In this document: positions 1 through 7,058 of the stretch, one piece after another | How positions within the stretch are numbered: position 1 is the first letter of the stretch | Layout of the letters: every line of letters starts with the position of its first letter | NCBI GenBank assembly: GCA_022772675.1 | Contig: JALEZW010000040.1 | Location: forward strand, 1 to 39,379 | Reading direction: 5' to 3' | Length of the DNA: 39,379 nucleotides | Source of the DNA: Agathobacter sp. | Lineage (GTDB): Bacteria; Bacillota; Clostridia; Lachnospirales; Lachnospiraceae | The notes under the pieces: generated by a model | What the model saw: the letters and a program-made list of their open reading frames with translations, nothing else | Database searches by the model: none | What the model was told of the DNA's origin: nothing | Made by a program: the position numbers and the translations under genes

Positions 1-137
1 AGCCAAACTAGGATATATATCCATGCTTGACTATTATTTGATAGTCTATGAAAACTAAAGAACCGCCGTGTACGGAACCGTACGCACGGTGGTGTGAGAG
101 GTCGGCTAATCAACTAATGGTTAGCCTCCTACCCGAT
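1..137 (+). mobile_element. Group II intron, 3' end (domains V and VI), cut by window edge
   Basis: A domain V-like hairpin lies at about 61-94: ACCGCCGTG (62-70) pairs with CACGGTGGT (85-93), with a distal TACG/CGTA helix and a two-base CG bulge at 83-84. A domain VI-like hairpin follows (GGCTAATC near 104-111 with GGTTAGCC at 119-126). The sequence then ends in CCTACCCGAT, with a candidate branch-point A at 131, so the 3' splice junction is placed at about 137. The maturase C-terminus lies just upstream. The 5' part of the intron is outside the window. The insertion lies in the gap downstream of the AIM24 gene. Confidence 0.8.
2..58 (+). CDS. Group II intron reverse transcriptase/maturase, C-terminal end only
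   Basis: Reading from base 2 gives an open frame that encodes a tail ending in LGYISMLDYYLIVYEN before a TAA at 56-58. The tail stops two bases before intron domain V begins. This is where the intron-encoded LtrA-type reverse transcriptase/maturase ends in many bacterial group II introns. Only 18 residues are visible, so catalytic motifs cannot be checked and it is unknown whether the full gene is intact. The call rests mainly on position and on the domain V/VI structure downstream. Confidence 0.6.
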   Translation, partial: AKLGYISMLDYYLIVYEN

Positions 138-169
138 TTTATGGATAGTTGAGATTTTCTCTTGTTGTC

Positions 170-850
170 TTAGTTACTTGTGGGGATAAATGGTCGGATG
201 GCACCGGCAAGCTGTGCAACAGGCATACTCTGAAGCCATACGTGTCCCGGACCACTTACCACGGTGTTGAATAATCCTTCACCGCCAAAGAGCATATTTT
301 TCACACCCGGAACGGTCTGGATATCAATGGAACAGCTGGAAGTCATGGCAGCCAGATAACCGGTATCAACAATAATCTGCTGTCCGGCGGCTAAGTCATA
401 CTCCTTGATGCAGCCATCGAATTCCAGAAAAGCCATTCCGTTTCCGGAAAATTTCTGCATGATAAAGCCCTCACCTCCGAAGAGACCGCTGGATAAGCGT
501 TTCTGGAAGAAAATGGACATATCAACCCCTGATGTAGAGGCCAGGAATGCACTTTTCTGCGCAACGATATCCTGTCCCGGTGCGATTTCGAAAGCACGGA
601 CAGAACCCGGAAAACTGGAAGCAAATGCAATCAGACCAGGACCACCCTGTGCGGTGTAGCGGTTTACAAACATGCTTTCACCGGAAAATGCACGTCCGAA
701 CATCTTACCGATGCCACCGTTGGTGGTGGTTTCCATCTTCATATTCGGTGACATCCAGGACATGGCACCCTTTTCTGTGAGCATTGTCTCACCGGCTTCC
801 ATGTTACAGATTAAGACCGGTAATGGTTCCCCTTCAATCGTGTAATTCAT
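170..850 (-). CDS. AIM24 family protein (TIGR00266 type)
   Basis: The 226-residue protein matches my recollection of the bacterial AIM24/TIGR00266 family. It is a glycine-rich, beta-rich protein with repeated phrases such as GPGLIAFAS, LFGGEGF and GPGHVWLQS, and it lacks membrane segments. Its biochemical role is not established. The start is set at the ATG at 850 because AGGAGG lies 7 bases upstream. An in-frame extension to 979 would add a hydrophobic, AT-rich stretch that runs through the probable promoter. It is transcribed away from cobQ and ends about 30 bp from the group II intron junction. No terminator is obvious after it. Confidence 0.85.
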   Translation of the reverse strand: MNYTIEGEPLPVLICNMEAGETMLTEKGAMSWMSPNMKMETTTNGGIGKMFGRAFSGESMFVNRYTAQGGPGLIAFASSFPGSVRAFEIAPGQDIVAQKSAFLASTSGVDMSIFFQKRLSSGLFGGEGFIMQKFSGNGMAFLEFDGCIKEYDLAAGQQIIVDTGYLAAMTSSCSIDIQTVPGVKNMLFGGEGLFNTVVSGPGHVWLQSMPVAQLAGAIRPFIPTSN

Positions 851-893
851 AGTAAAATCCTCCTGTGTATATATGTTTATGTCATTTAATGTT

Positions 894-902
894 ATTGTAA
901 CA
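894..902 (-). promoter_or_regulatory. Candidate extended -10 promoter for the AIM24 gene
   Basis: On the minus strand the motif TGTTACAAT (TGn plus TACAAT) lies about 44 bp upstream of the chosen ATG. No good -35 hexamer is present, which is typical of extended -10 promoters. It shares the 195-bp divergent gap with the cobQ promoter. Confidence 0.4.
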
Positions 903-1000
903 GATGCATGGGAAAATTGGAATATGATTTTGCTAATATAAAAGATCAATATGTATGAAATGGATATGAGGGTATTCAATATCTTGTAGTTGACAGTTTA

Positions 1001-1009
1001 TGTTATAAT
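1001..1009 (+). promoter_or_regulatory. Extended -10 promoter for the cobalamin cluster
   Basis: TGTTATAAT (TGn plus a perfect TATAAT at 1004-1009) predicts a start of transcription near 1016, leaving a leader of about 29 nt before the cobQ ATG at 1045. The nearby TTGACA at 990-995 is only 8 bp from the -10, too close to be its -35. The leader is too short for a cobalamin riboswitch. Confidence 0.6.
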
Positions 1010-1044
1010 GCATTTAAGAATGAATGGCGATAAAGAGGAAATTT

Positions 1045-2640
1045 ATGTCAAAAGTTATTATGATACAGGGAACCATGTCAAATGCCGGAAAAAGCCTGCT
1101 TGCTGCGGGCTTGTGCCGGATTTTTGCTCAGGATGGATACCGGGTGGCACCCTTTAAATCGCAGAATATGGCACTCAATTCCTTCATTACGGAAGATGGT
1201 CTGGAGATGGGGCGGGCGCAGGTCATGCAGGCCGAGGCGGCAGGAATTGCCCCGTCGGTGCTTATGAATCCCATTCTGCTCAAACCTACCAATGATGTGG
1301 GATCCCAGGTAATCGTACGTGGGGAAGTGCTTGGAAATATGTCCGCACGGGAGTATTTTTCCTATAAGAAAAAGTTAATTCCAACCATATGTGATGCATT
1401 TTCAGAGCTGGAAAAACAGGCGGATATTATTGTGATAGAGGGAGCTGGCAGTCCGGCAGAAATCAATCTCAGGGAAGATGACATTGTAAACATGGGGCTG
1501 GCAGAGATTTTTGATGCCCCGGTGCTCCTGGTGGGAGATATTGACAGAGGCGGTGTGTTTGCGCAGCTTCTGGGAACGCTGATGCTTTTGGAAGAGAATG
1601 AGAAAAAGCGTGTAAAGGGGCTTGTGATCAATAAGTTCCGGGGCGATAAGACCATTCTGGATCCGGGGGTGGACATGCTTGAGGAACGGGGCGGTGTGAG
1701 GGTCGCGGGAGTCATCCCTTATATGCAGCTATCCCTTGAGGATGAGGACAGTCTGAGCGGACAACTGGAGGAACATGTGGTGGGGCTTGTGGATATTGCC
1801 GTCATCCGTTTTCCACGTATTTCCAATTTTACAGATTTTAATGTATTTGGACAGCTGGATGGGGTGTCAGTCCGCTATGTCAGCTCCGTGAAGGAACTGG
1901 GAAATCCGGACATGATTATTCTTCCCGGCAGTAAAAATACCATGGGGGATCTGCAGTGGATGCGGCAGAACGGACTGGAGGCAGCAGTAAAAAAACAGGC
2001 AGAACGTGTACCGGTCTGGGGCATCTGCGGAGGCTATCAGATGCTGGGGCGTTCACTTCGGGATCCGGATGGGCTGGAAGAAGGCGGCGTTATTCGAGGA
2101 ATGGAGCTGCTTCCGGTGGATACAGAACTAAAGCCTGAGAAGTGCAGAGCGCAGGTGCATGGCAGGATGGGGCAGCTGGAGGGCATTCTTGCGCCCCTTT
2201 CCGGAATGGAGATTACAGGGTATGAGATTCATATGGGACAGTCGGTAGCAGTTAAAAATGTAAAACCAGTTGCGCAGCTGGGCAATGACAGCTTAGACGG
2301 TTCCTGTGGGGATATGCAGGAGCAATGCAGGATATCGGGGAAAACAGACCGGATTTTTGGGACAGGGAACGCTAATCGAGAGGATGGTGCACAGACAGGG
2401 AATGTCTATGGAAGCTATGTGCACGGCATTTTTGATGAAGATGGAATTGCATCCTGCCTGGCTGGAATTCTGGCGAAGCGGAAGGGAGTGGACTGGCAGC
2501 CCGACAGAGAAGTAGATTACAGAGCGTTTAAGGAAGGTCAGTATGACATGCTGGCACAGGGAATCCGGGAAAATATGGATATGGAATACGTGTATTCCAT
2601 ATTGCAGGAGAGCAGTATCTATAAAGAACCCCCTATATGA
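1045..2640 (+). CDS. cobQ: Adenosylcobyric acid (cobyric acid) synthase
   Basis: CobQ/CbiP amidates side chains b, d, e and g of adenosylcobyrinic acid a,c-diamide, using glutamine and ATP. The N-terminus has the family's dethiobiotin-synthetase-like nucleotide site (GTMSNAGKS, about residues 10-18). The C-terminal half is a class I glutamine amidotransferase with the nucleophile in WGICGGYQM (Cys328) and its partner in YVHGIF (His460). The product has 531 residues, slightly long, apparently because of a hydrophilic insertion at about 410-450. The ATG at 1045 is preferred over the one at 1024 because AGAGGA lies 5 bases before it and [17 protein letters not shown] is the usual start. It is the first gene of the cobalamin cluster. 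Confidence 0.95.
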   Translation: MSKVIMIQGTMSNAGKSLLAAGLCRIFAQDGYRVAPFKSQNMALNSFITEDGLEMGRAQVMQAEAAGIAPSVLMNPILLKPTNDVGSQVIVRGEVLGNMSAREYFSYKKKLIPTICDAFSELEKQADIIVIEGAGSPAEINLREDDIVNMGLAEIFDAPVLLVGDIDRGGVFAQLLGTLMLLEENEKKRVKGLVINKFRGDKTILDPGVDMLEERGGVRVAGVIPYMQLSLEDEDSLSGQLEEHVVGLVDIAVIRFPRISNFTDFNVFGQLDGVSVRYVSSVKELGNPDMIILPGSKNTMGDLQWMRQNGLEAAVKKQAERVPVWGICGGYQMLGRSLRDPDGLEEGGVIRGMELLPVDTELKPEKCRAQVHGRMGQLEGILAPLSGMEITGYEIHMGQSVAVKNVKPVAQLGNDSLDGSCGDMQEQCRISGKTDRIFGTGNANREDGAQTGNVYGSYVHGIFDEDGIASCLAGILAKRKGVDWQPDREVDYRAFKEGQYDMLAQGIRENMDMEYVYSILQESSIYKEPPI

Positions 2641-2700
2641 GCAGGGAATATGAATAGTAACAATCCCCAGGGGGACTATTTTATCTAGGAGAAAAAGAAA

Positions 2701-3765
2701 ATGACGAGACAGCAATTGGAGCAGCTTAATATTGTGCCACCGGATGCACAGATTTACAGGAAAGTAAAAGCGGTATGGGATGGCATTGCAAAACCTTTGG
2801 ATGGTCTGGGCGAGTTTGAAACAATGGTAGCGCAAATCGGTGCCATTACCGGCAGCAGCGATATCTCCGTTGATCGCAGGGTGATTCTTACCATGTGCGC
2901 AGACAATGGAATTGTTGCGGAGGGAGTGAGCCAGTCCGGGCAGGAGGTGACGGAAATTGTCACCGGCTTTATGGGAAAGCAGGAGAGTTCCGTGGGAAAA
3001 ATGGCACGCAGGGCAGGAGTGGACGTGATTCCGGTGGATATTGGAATCAATTCGGATCATATCCTGCCAGGGGTGCGAAACTGCAAGATTATGCGGGGAA
3101 CACGGGATTTCCTGAAGGAACCTGCTATGACAGAGGATGAGACACTGCAGGCAGTTTCCGTAGGAATCCGGCTTGTCCGGGAGTGCAGTAAAAAGGGATA
3201 TCAGGTAGTAGGAATCGGAGAGATGGGAATTGGAAATACCACCACCAGCAGCGCATTGGCAGCGGCATTGCTGGGCGAAAGTGTGGAGGAAGTGACCGGC
3301 CGCGGGGCCGGGCTTAGCGATGAGGGATTATTGCGCAAGCGTCAGGTGATTGCACAGGCTCTGGAAAAATATCCCATAGCCAGAATGGATGCCCTGCAGC
3401 TTCTGGCAACCATCGGGGGTCTGGATATCGCCGGGATGGCAGGGGTATGCATTGGCGGTGCCATGTTTCATATTCCGGTTGTGCTGGACGGGCTCATCAG
3501 TATGGTTTCGGCACTGGTGGCGGAGCGCATGGTGCCGGGAGTGCGTGAATTTCTGCTGCCCAGCCATATGAGTAAGGAGCCTGGGGCTAAGAAGATTGCA
3601 GAGGCACTGGAACTGCATCCGGTCATCCATGCCGGACTGGGGCTTGGAGAAGGGACGGGAGCGGTGATGCTGTTTTCCCTGCTGGATCTGGCGATGGTGC
3701 TCTATGAACACCAGACGACTTTTGACAATATGCAGATAGAAGCTTATGAAAGGCAGAAGGGATGA
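2701..3765 (+). CDS. cobT: Nicotinate-nucleotide:dimethylbenzimidazole phosphoribosyltransferase
   Basis: CobT activates the lower-ligand base by moving phosphoribose from nicotinate mononucleotide to dimethylbenzimidazole or another base, giving alpha-ribazole phosphate. The 354-residue length is typical. The conserved GEMGIGNTT and SHMSKEPGA segments are present. The catalytic glutamate lies in GLGEGTG at residue 317, the number used for the Salmonella enzyme. AGGAG precedes the ATG. The 60-bp gap after cobQ contains a weak hairpin (AATAGT...ACTATT) that could trim expression. Its stop codon overlaps the start of cobU. No genes for making dimethylbenzimidazole are nearby, so the lower ligand is open. 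Confidence 0.95.
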   Translation: MTRQQLEQLNIVPPDAQIYRKVKAVWDGIAKPLDGLGEFETMVAQIGAITGSSDISVDRRVILTMCADNGIVAEGVSQSGQEVTEIVTGFMGKQESSVGKMARRAGVDVIPVDIGINSDHILPGVRNCKIMRGTRDFLKEPAMTEDETLQAVSVGIRLVRECSKKGYQVVGIGEMGIGNTTTSSALAAALLGESVEEVTGRGAGLSDEGLLRKRQVIAQALEKYPIARMDALQLLATIGGLDIAGMAGVCIGGAMFHIPVVLDGLISMVSALVAERMVPGVREFLLPSHMSKEPGAKKIAEALELHPVIHAGLGLGEGTGAVMLFSLLDLAMVLYEHQTTFDNMQIEAYERQKG

Positions 3766-4391
3766 TGACACTTGTTCTTGGCGGAAGCGGCAGCGGAAAA
3801 TCTGCTTACGCAGAGCAGCTGCTGGATGGATATTCGCGGAAATATTATATAGCCACCATGCAGGTATTTGATGCAGAAAGTGAGAAAAGGGTTGCGCACC
3901 ACCGGCAGCTCCGTGCAGGGAAAGGCTTTGTGACAGTGGAACAGCCCCGGAGTATTGCGCAGGCGGCCAGGGCATTTGCAGCTTCGTCATTGATACAGGA
4001 GAGAGAAAAAAGAGGGATGCCATCCGGGGCGATGGATGGCATGAAATGTGCAGGGGCTGAAAAGGGAACTGCAGTACTTCTGGAATGCATGTCAAATCTT
4101 GTGGCAAATGAGATGTTTGGCAGTGAACAGCATGGGGATACAGATCATGGTATAGATAGTGGCATTGCAGGAACGGTTTCTGACAGAATCCTTAAAGAAA
4201 TTGCAGAGCTTTCAGGGAAAGTGGATCATTTTGTGATTGTAAGCAATAATGTATTTGAGGATGGCATCGATTATGAGGAATCTACCCGGAATTATATCCG
4301 TGAGCTGGGCCATGTGAATGCAGGACTGGCGGCCATGGCGGATACGGTTGTGGAGGTGGTGGTGGGGATTCCGGTTTTCATTAAGCAGTGA
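3762..4391 (+). CDS. cobU: Adenosylcobinamide kinase / adenosylcobinamide-phosphate guanylyltransferase
   Basis: CobU phosphorylates adenosylcobinamide and then transfers GMP to make adenosylcobinamide-GDP, the substrate of CobS. The 209-residue protein has an intact P-loop, GGSGSGKS, at residues 7-14, and a His-containing segment (VAHHRQL) where the guanylylated histidine of CobU is expected. The C-terminus (VVEVVVGIPVFIK) is typical of Firmicute versions. There is a low-complexity insertion in the middle (about 85-130). Its ATG overlaps the cobT stop codon (ATGATGA), indicating translational coupling. A second, shorter cobU-like gene lies at 5405. Confidence 0.9.
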   Translation: MMTLVLGGSGSGKSAYAEQLLDGYSRKYYIATMQVFDAESEKRVAHHRQLRAGKGFVTVEQPRSIAQAARAFAASSLIQEREKRGMPSGAMDGMKCAGAEKGTAVLLECMSNLVANEMFGSEQHGDTDHGIDSGIAGTVSDRILKEIAELSGKVDHFVIVSNNVFEDGIDYEESTRNYIRELGHVNAGLAAMADTVVEVVVGIPVFIKQ

Positions 4392-4409
4392 TTTTATGAG
4401 GAGGAGAGG

Positions 4410-5171
4410 ATGAGTATACTTCGGGCAATTGCAGTGGCTTTTTCTACTTATTCCAAAATACCGATGCCGCAGTTTCCGTGGAAGGATGAGGATATGCGTT
4501 ACAGTATGTGCTTTTTCCCCTGGGTGGGGGCGGTGATTGGCGGTCTTGTTTGGGGATGGTTCCGGCTGTCAGCGGCATTTGGCATCAGCATGCTGACCTA
4601 TGTTCTGATTGCAGCAGTGATTCCACTGCTTGTCACAGGAGGCTTTCACGTGGATGGATTCATGGATACCATGGACGCATTTCACTCCTATCAGCCCCGT
4701 GAGCGGAAATTGGAAATCCTGAAAGATTCCCATATTGGTGCCTTTTCTGTCATTATGCTGGCTGTGTTTGGACTGATTTATCTTGCGGCATTTGCGCAGA
4801 TTACGGACAGCCGTGCCCTTATGGTTTTCTGCTGTGGTTTTTTCCTTTCCCGCTGTCTGAGCGGACTCAGTGTGGTGTCCTTCCGCTCGGCAAAGAGCGA
4901 TGGGATGCTCTATCATTTTGCCAGCACGGCACATGAGAGACGGGTGAAGGCAGCATTATATGTGCAGCTTTTGGCCTGCATGGGCCTGATGCTTTACTTT
5001 TCCATTTCTGCAGCTGTTCCGGTTCTTACCGCAGCATTACTGGTCTTTGCCTATTACCGGTGGCGCAGTTATAAAGAACTGGGTGGGATTACCGGTGATA
5101 CGGCAGGCTGGTTTTTGACGGTGTGCGAGGGAGCCATGGCGGCAGCGGCAGCGGTGGCAAGTCTCATGTAA
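4410..5171 (+). CDS. cobS: Adenosylcobinamide-GDP ribazoletransferase (cobalamin synthase)
   Basis: CobS is the membrane enzyme that joins adenosylcobinamide-GDP to alpha-ribazole (phosphate) to complete cobalamin. The 253-residue protein has several hydrophobic segments (near 35-50, 60-78, 107-127, 133-150, 170-210 and 230-250). It also has the conserved acidic segment GGFHVDGFMDTMDAFHS and the late GGITGDTAGW motif. GAGGAGAGG precedes the ATG. It follows cobU by 18 bp and completes the nucleotide-loop block cobT-cobU-cobS. The gene is followed by repeat sequence rather than by a clear terminator. Confidence 0.93.
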   Translation: MSILRAIAVAFSTYSKIPMPQFPWKDEDMRYSMCFFPWVGAVIGGLVWGWFRLSAAFGISMLTYVLIAAVIPLLVTGGFHVDGFMDTMDAFHSYQPRERKLEILKDSHIGAFSVIMLAVFGLIYLAAFAQITDSRALMVFCCGFFLSRCLSGLSVVSFRSAKSDGMLYHFASTAHERRVKAALYVQLLACMGLMLYFSISAAVPVLTAALLVFAYYRWRSYKELGGITGDTAGWFLTVCEGAMAAAAAVASLM

Positions 5172-5172
5172 G

Positions 5173-5263
5173 GTAACAGTTCAGCACGATTATGAGCAAA
5201 GTCAGCTGCGAAGCAGGAGGAAAGCACCTAAGGTATGGCTCTGCGCCCCGCAATTCTACACAT
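5173..5263 (+). repeat. Relic of element family C, next to a family A insertion
   Basis: This stretch starts two bases after the cobS stop. It begins GTAACAGTTCAG, resembling the GTAACT-TTCAGAACC end of element C at 8184. It then shares the block ATGAGCAAA..CAGCTGC.AAGCAG..GAAAGCAC with that element. The fold is conserved: GCAAAG (5196-5201) with CTCTGC (5239-5244, one mismatch), CTGC (5206-5209) with GCAG (5213-5216), and ACCT (5226-5229) with AGGT (5231-5234). Positions 5246-5263 are the reverse complement of a motif (ATGTGT.TAGAATTGCGGG) found inside family A copies at 13936 and 39358. The region is a mosaic of repeat fragments. Confidence 0.55.
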
Positions 5264-5273
5264 TTCATTATAT

Positions 5274-5380
5274 GATACAAGGGTCAAAAGGTCAGAACTC
5301 GTTCCTGCTTGCAGGATAAGAGCTCTGACTTGTTGAACCGCACACACATGAGGGGCAAAATACCTTTTGACCCTCATATC
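5274..5380 (+). mobile_element. MITE-like element, family A, copy 1 (107 bp)
   Basis: Left end GATACAAGGGTCAAAAGGT and right end ACCTTTTGACCCTCATATC form imperfect terminal inverted repeats of 19 bp. The heptamer ATTATAT directly flanks both sides (5267-5273 and 5381-5387), as a target-site duplication would. The interior folds: GTCAGAACTC pairs with GAGCTCTGAC around an inner CCTGC-TT-GCAGG hairpin. It contains no coding sequence. It lies between cobS and the short cobU-like gene. Confidence 0.75.
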
Positions 5381-5404
5381 ATTATATAGAAAGAGGAAAC
5401 ACGA

Positions 5405-5737
5405 ATGGAATTATACATAGGTGGCAGGGCGCAGGGAAAGCTGCGCTATGTCCTGCAGGTGAGGAAAATTCCTAAGACACAGATCTGGGATGATTTTGAA
5501 ATCTGGTTCAAGGAAGAATTAAAGCAGCAGAAAAATGCGGAGAAAGATACCTGGGATTTTTTGCAGAAACATCCGGACACTGCAGTAATCTGTGACGAGG
5601 TGGGGAATGGCATCGTGCCTGTGGATGCCTTTGAGCGGGATTACAGAGAGCGGCTGGGGCGGCTGCTCTGCGAAATCGCAGAAAAGGCAGAAAGGGTGGA
5701 GCGGATCATATGCGGAATCGGTCAGAGAATCAAGTAG
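5405..5737 (+). CDS. Short CobU-like protein with degenerate P-loop
   Basis: The 110-residue protein resembles the short CobU-family proteins (often annotated adenosylcobinamide kinase/guanylyltransferase) found in Firmicute cobalamin clusters. The second half, AVICDEVGNGIVPVDAFERDYRERLG, is a good family match. The N-terminal GGRAQGKL keeps the glycines and lysine of a P-loop but has Leu where Ser/Thr should follow Lys. The guanylylated-histidine region of full CobU is not evident. AAGAGGAAA precedes the ATG. It overlaps cobC by 28 bp. A complete cobU lies upstream at 3762, so this copy may be an accessory or regulatory subunit, or may be losing function; the sequence does not decide. Confidence 0.75.
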   Translation: MELYIGGRAQGKLRYVLQVRKIPKTQIWDDFEIWFKEELKQQKNAEKDTWDFLQKHPDTAVICDEVGNGIVPVDAFERDYRERLGRLLCEIAEKAERVERIICGIGQRIK

Positions 5738-6312
5738 ATTTATATTTTATCCGGCATGGGGCAACTCCCGGGAATGAGGAACACCGGTATATCGGACGGA
5801 CCGATGAGGGACTTTCAGAGACGGGGAAAAAGTTACTGCAGCAGAAAGCATCGGAAATGATAATGACCCCGGATCTGGTGCTGAGCAGCCCGATGCTGCG
5901 CTGCAGGCAGAGTGCGCAGATTCTGTTTCCGGATCACACACCTGTTGAGATTACAGAGTGGAAGGAAATGGATTTCGGAGCCTTTGAAGGGAAAAATTAT
6001 AAGGAATTAAACGGAAATCCCGATTATCAGGCATGGATTGACAGTGGTGGAACGAAAGCATTTCCGGGGGGCGAGAGCCGGGAGGATTTTATAAAACGAT
6101 GTAGAGATGGAATGGAGCTGGCAATCAAATGTATAAGGCAGCTACCATGGAAGAGCGAATTAAAGGTAGCTGCCGTTGTGCATGGTGGAACGATAATGGC
6201 GATTCTTTCCAGCCTGTGGGGTGGGGATTATTTTTCTTATCAGGTGAAAAACGGAGAGGGGTATCATTGCCGGATGAAGATGTTGGGGGATGAGGTGACG
6301 AATCTGCATTAA
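5710..6312 (+). CDS. cobC: Histidine phosphatase, probable alpha-ribazole phosphatase
   Basis: This 200-residue protein belongs to the histidine phosphatase (phosphoglycerate mutase-like) superfamily. The catalytic RHG lies in YFIRHGATPGN (His16), and the second histidine is in VVHGG (His158). CobC removes phosphate from alpha-ribazole phosphate or from adenosylcobalamin phosphate. The assignment to this step is inferred from position next to cobS and the short cobU-like gene. The ATG at 5710 has GGGTGGA about 9 bases upstream and overlaps the preceding gene. It is the last gene before an island that interrupts the cobalamin cluster. Confidence 0.85.
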   Translation: MRNRSENQVDLYFIRHGATPGNEEHRYIGRTDEGLSETGKKLLQQKASEMIMTPDLVLSSPMLRCRQSAQILFPDHTPVEITEWKEMDFGAFEGKNYKELNGNPDYQAWIDSGGTKAFPGGESREDFIKRCRDGMELAIKCIRQLPWKSELKVAAVVHGGTIMAILSSLWGGDYFSYQVKNGEGYHCRMKMLGDEVTNLH

Positions 6313-6325
6313 ACCTCACTGCTGC

Positions 6326-6491
6326 CTGGTACACCGAATAAAAAGTAACTGGCGCATATGAACGGTCTGCGATTCCGATAGCACAGGTCAAAAAGCCTCG
6401 ACGTAGCCCGCTACGCCTTCGTTTTTTGACCTGCACTCTCGAAACCGCATCCTCGTTCAATACACCAGAAACTTTTTACTCGGTGTACCAG
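6326..6491. repeat. Element family B: 166-bp long-hairpin repeat
   Basis: The whole segment is one long imperfect inverted repeat. The arms begin CTGGTACACCGA and end TCGGTGTACCAG. Each arm carries a 27-nt unit (6330-6356 and 6461-6487). The centre contains CAGGTCAAAAA...TTTTTTGACCTG around CGTAG-CCCG-CTACG. By eye the two roughly 80-nt arms agree at about three quarters of positions. No target duplication is seen. It sits between cobC and the 3' end of the HTH gene, 4 bp from its stop codon, and could act as a terminator for either. Solitary copies of the unit occur at 17987 and 31224. Confidence 0.75.
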
Positions 6492-6495
6492 TTAT

Positions 6496-6957
6496 TTATT
6501 CTTGCATACCACTTGTTCTCAGTGGTTCCATGCCATTTTTATTTAATAACTCATTGACCTCAATAATACTTCCGGGCCGCTCATTAAATATGATCATCAA
6601 AAAAGCATCCCTCGGTATTTTGGCATATAACTCCGGCATCTCGTACTGTTTTAATGCGTGCTGGGTTTCCTCCAGTGTCATTTCTGCCGCATAACAGATT
6701 CTAAGTATAACATCCCGCTGTTTCGTATGTTTTTCTCCAGACAGTAACTTATATCCATATCGTTCCGGGATATCTGCTCTTAAAAAGACAACCTGCTGCG
6801 TCAGTTTCCTCGCCTTTAACAGTTTTTTGATATACTCTGAAAAAGCATTTTTATCTGTATTCAGGCTCTCTTTATTTTCCCGGCAGTATTTATCAAATTC
6901 AGACAGATGTGTCCTGCCCAGCACTTCTGTTAATTCTTTTGTATTTTTTTCGTTCAT
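6496..6957 (-). CDS. Putative HTH (XRE-like) protein paired with a kinase
   Basis: The 153-residue protein is mostly helical and charged, with no membrane segment. Residues about 42-85 (YIKKLLKARKLTQQVVFLRA through ICYAAEMTLEETQHALK) look like an XRE-type helix-turn-helix: Leu-Thr-Gln, then a recognition-helix-like GYKLLSGEKH segment and a following helix. I recall similar proteins next to Ser/Thr kinases in related bacteria but cannot give a family accession. GGGAGGA precedes the ATG. It is divergent from the kinase gene, and the kinase promoter lies just upstream of its start codon. It could repress that promoter or be a kinase substrate; both are inference. Confidence 0.65.
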   Translation of the reverse strand: MNEKNTKELTEVLGRTHLSEFDKYCRENKESLNTDKNAFSEYIKKLLKARKLTQQVVFLRADIPERYGYKLLSGEKHTKQRDVILRICYAAEMTLEETQHALKQYEMPELYAKIPRDAFLMIIFNERPGSIIEVNELLNKNGMEPLRTSGMQE

Positions 6958-6971
6958 TTCTTCCTCCCATC

Positions 6972-6980
6972 TGCTATAAT
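6972..6980 (+). promoter_or_regulatory. Extended -10 promoter for the kinase gene
   Basis: TGCTATAAT (TGn plus perfect TATAAT at 6975-6980) lies in the gap between the divergent HTH and kinase genes. The position expected for a -35 overlaps the HTH gene's start codon. Transcription would start near 6987, about 72 nt before the TTG start proposed for the kinase. Confidence 0.55.
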
Positions 6981-7058
6981 GAGGTAAGTATCATGAATAC
7001 CTGAAATATGTATTATGTCATAACTAATATATCAATTTGCTCAGAAAGGACTGATTAC

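Noticed and set aside
990..995. TTGACA as a -35 box for cobQ
   Set aside because: It is only 8 bp from the TATAAT at 1004; the extended -10 explains the promoter better.
2293..3060. Long minus-strand open frame across cobQ and cobT
   Set aside because: It lies opposite two well-conserved genes, has no ribosome site and its product is unlike any family I know. Similar minus-strand frames at 3328-4107, 10159-11247, 29005-29688 and 33744-34451 were rejected for the same reason.
5172..5404. Cobalamin riboswitch in the gap after cobS
   Set aside because: The structure is explained by repeat families C and A, which also occur next to unrelated genes, and no B12 box was seen.
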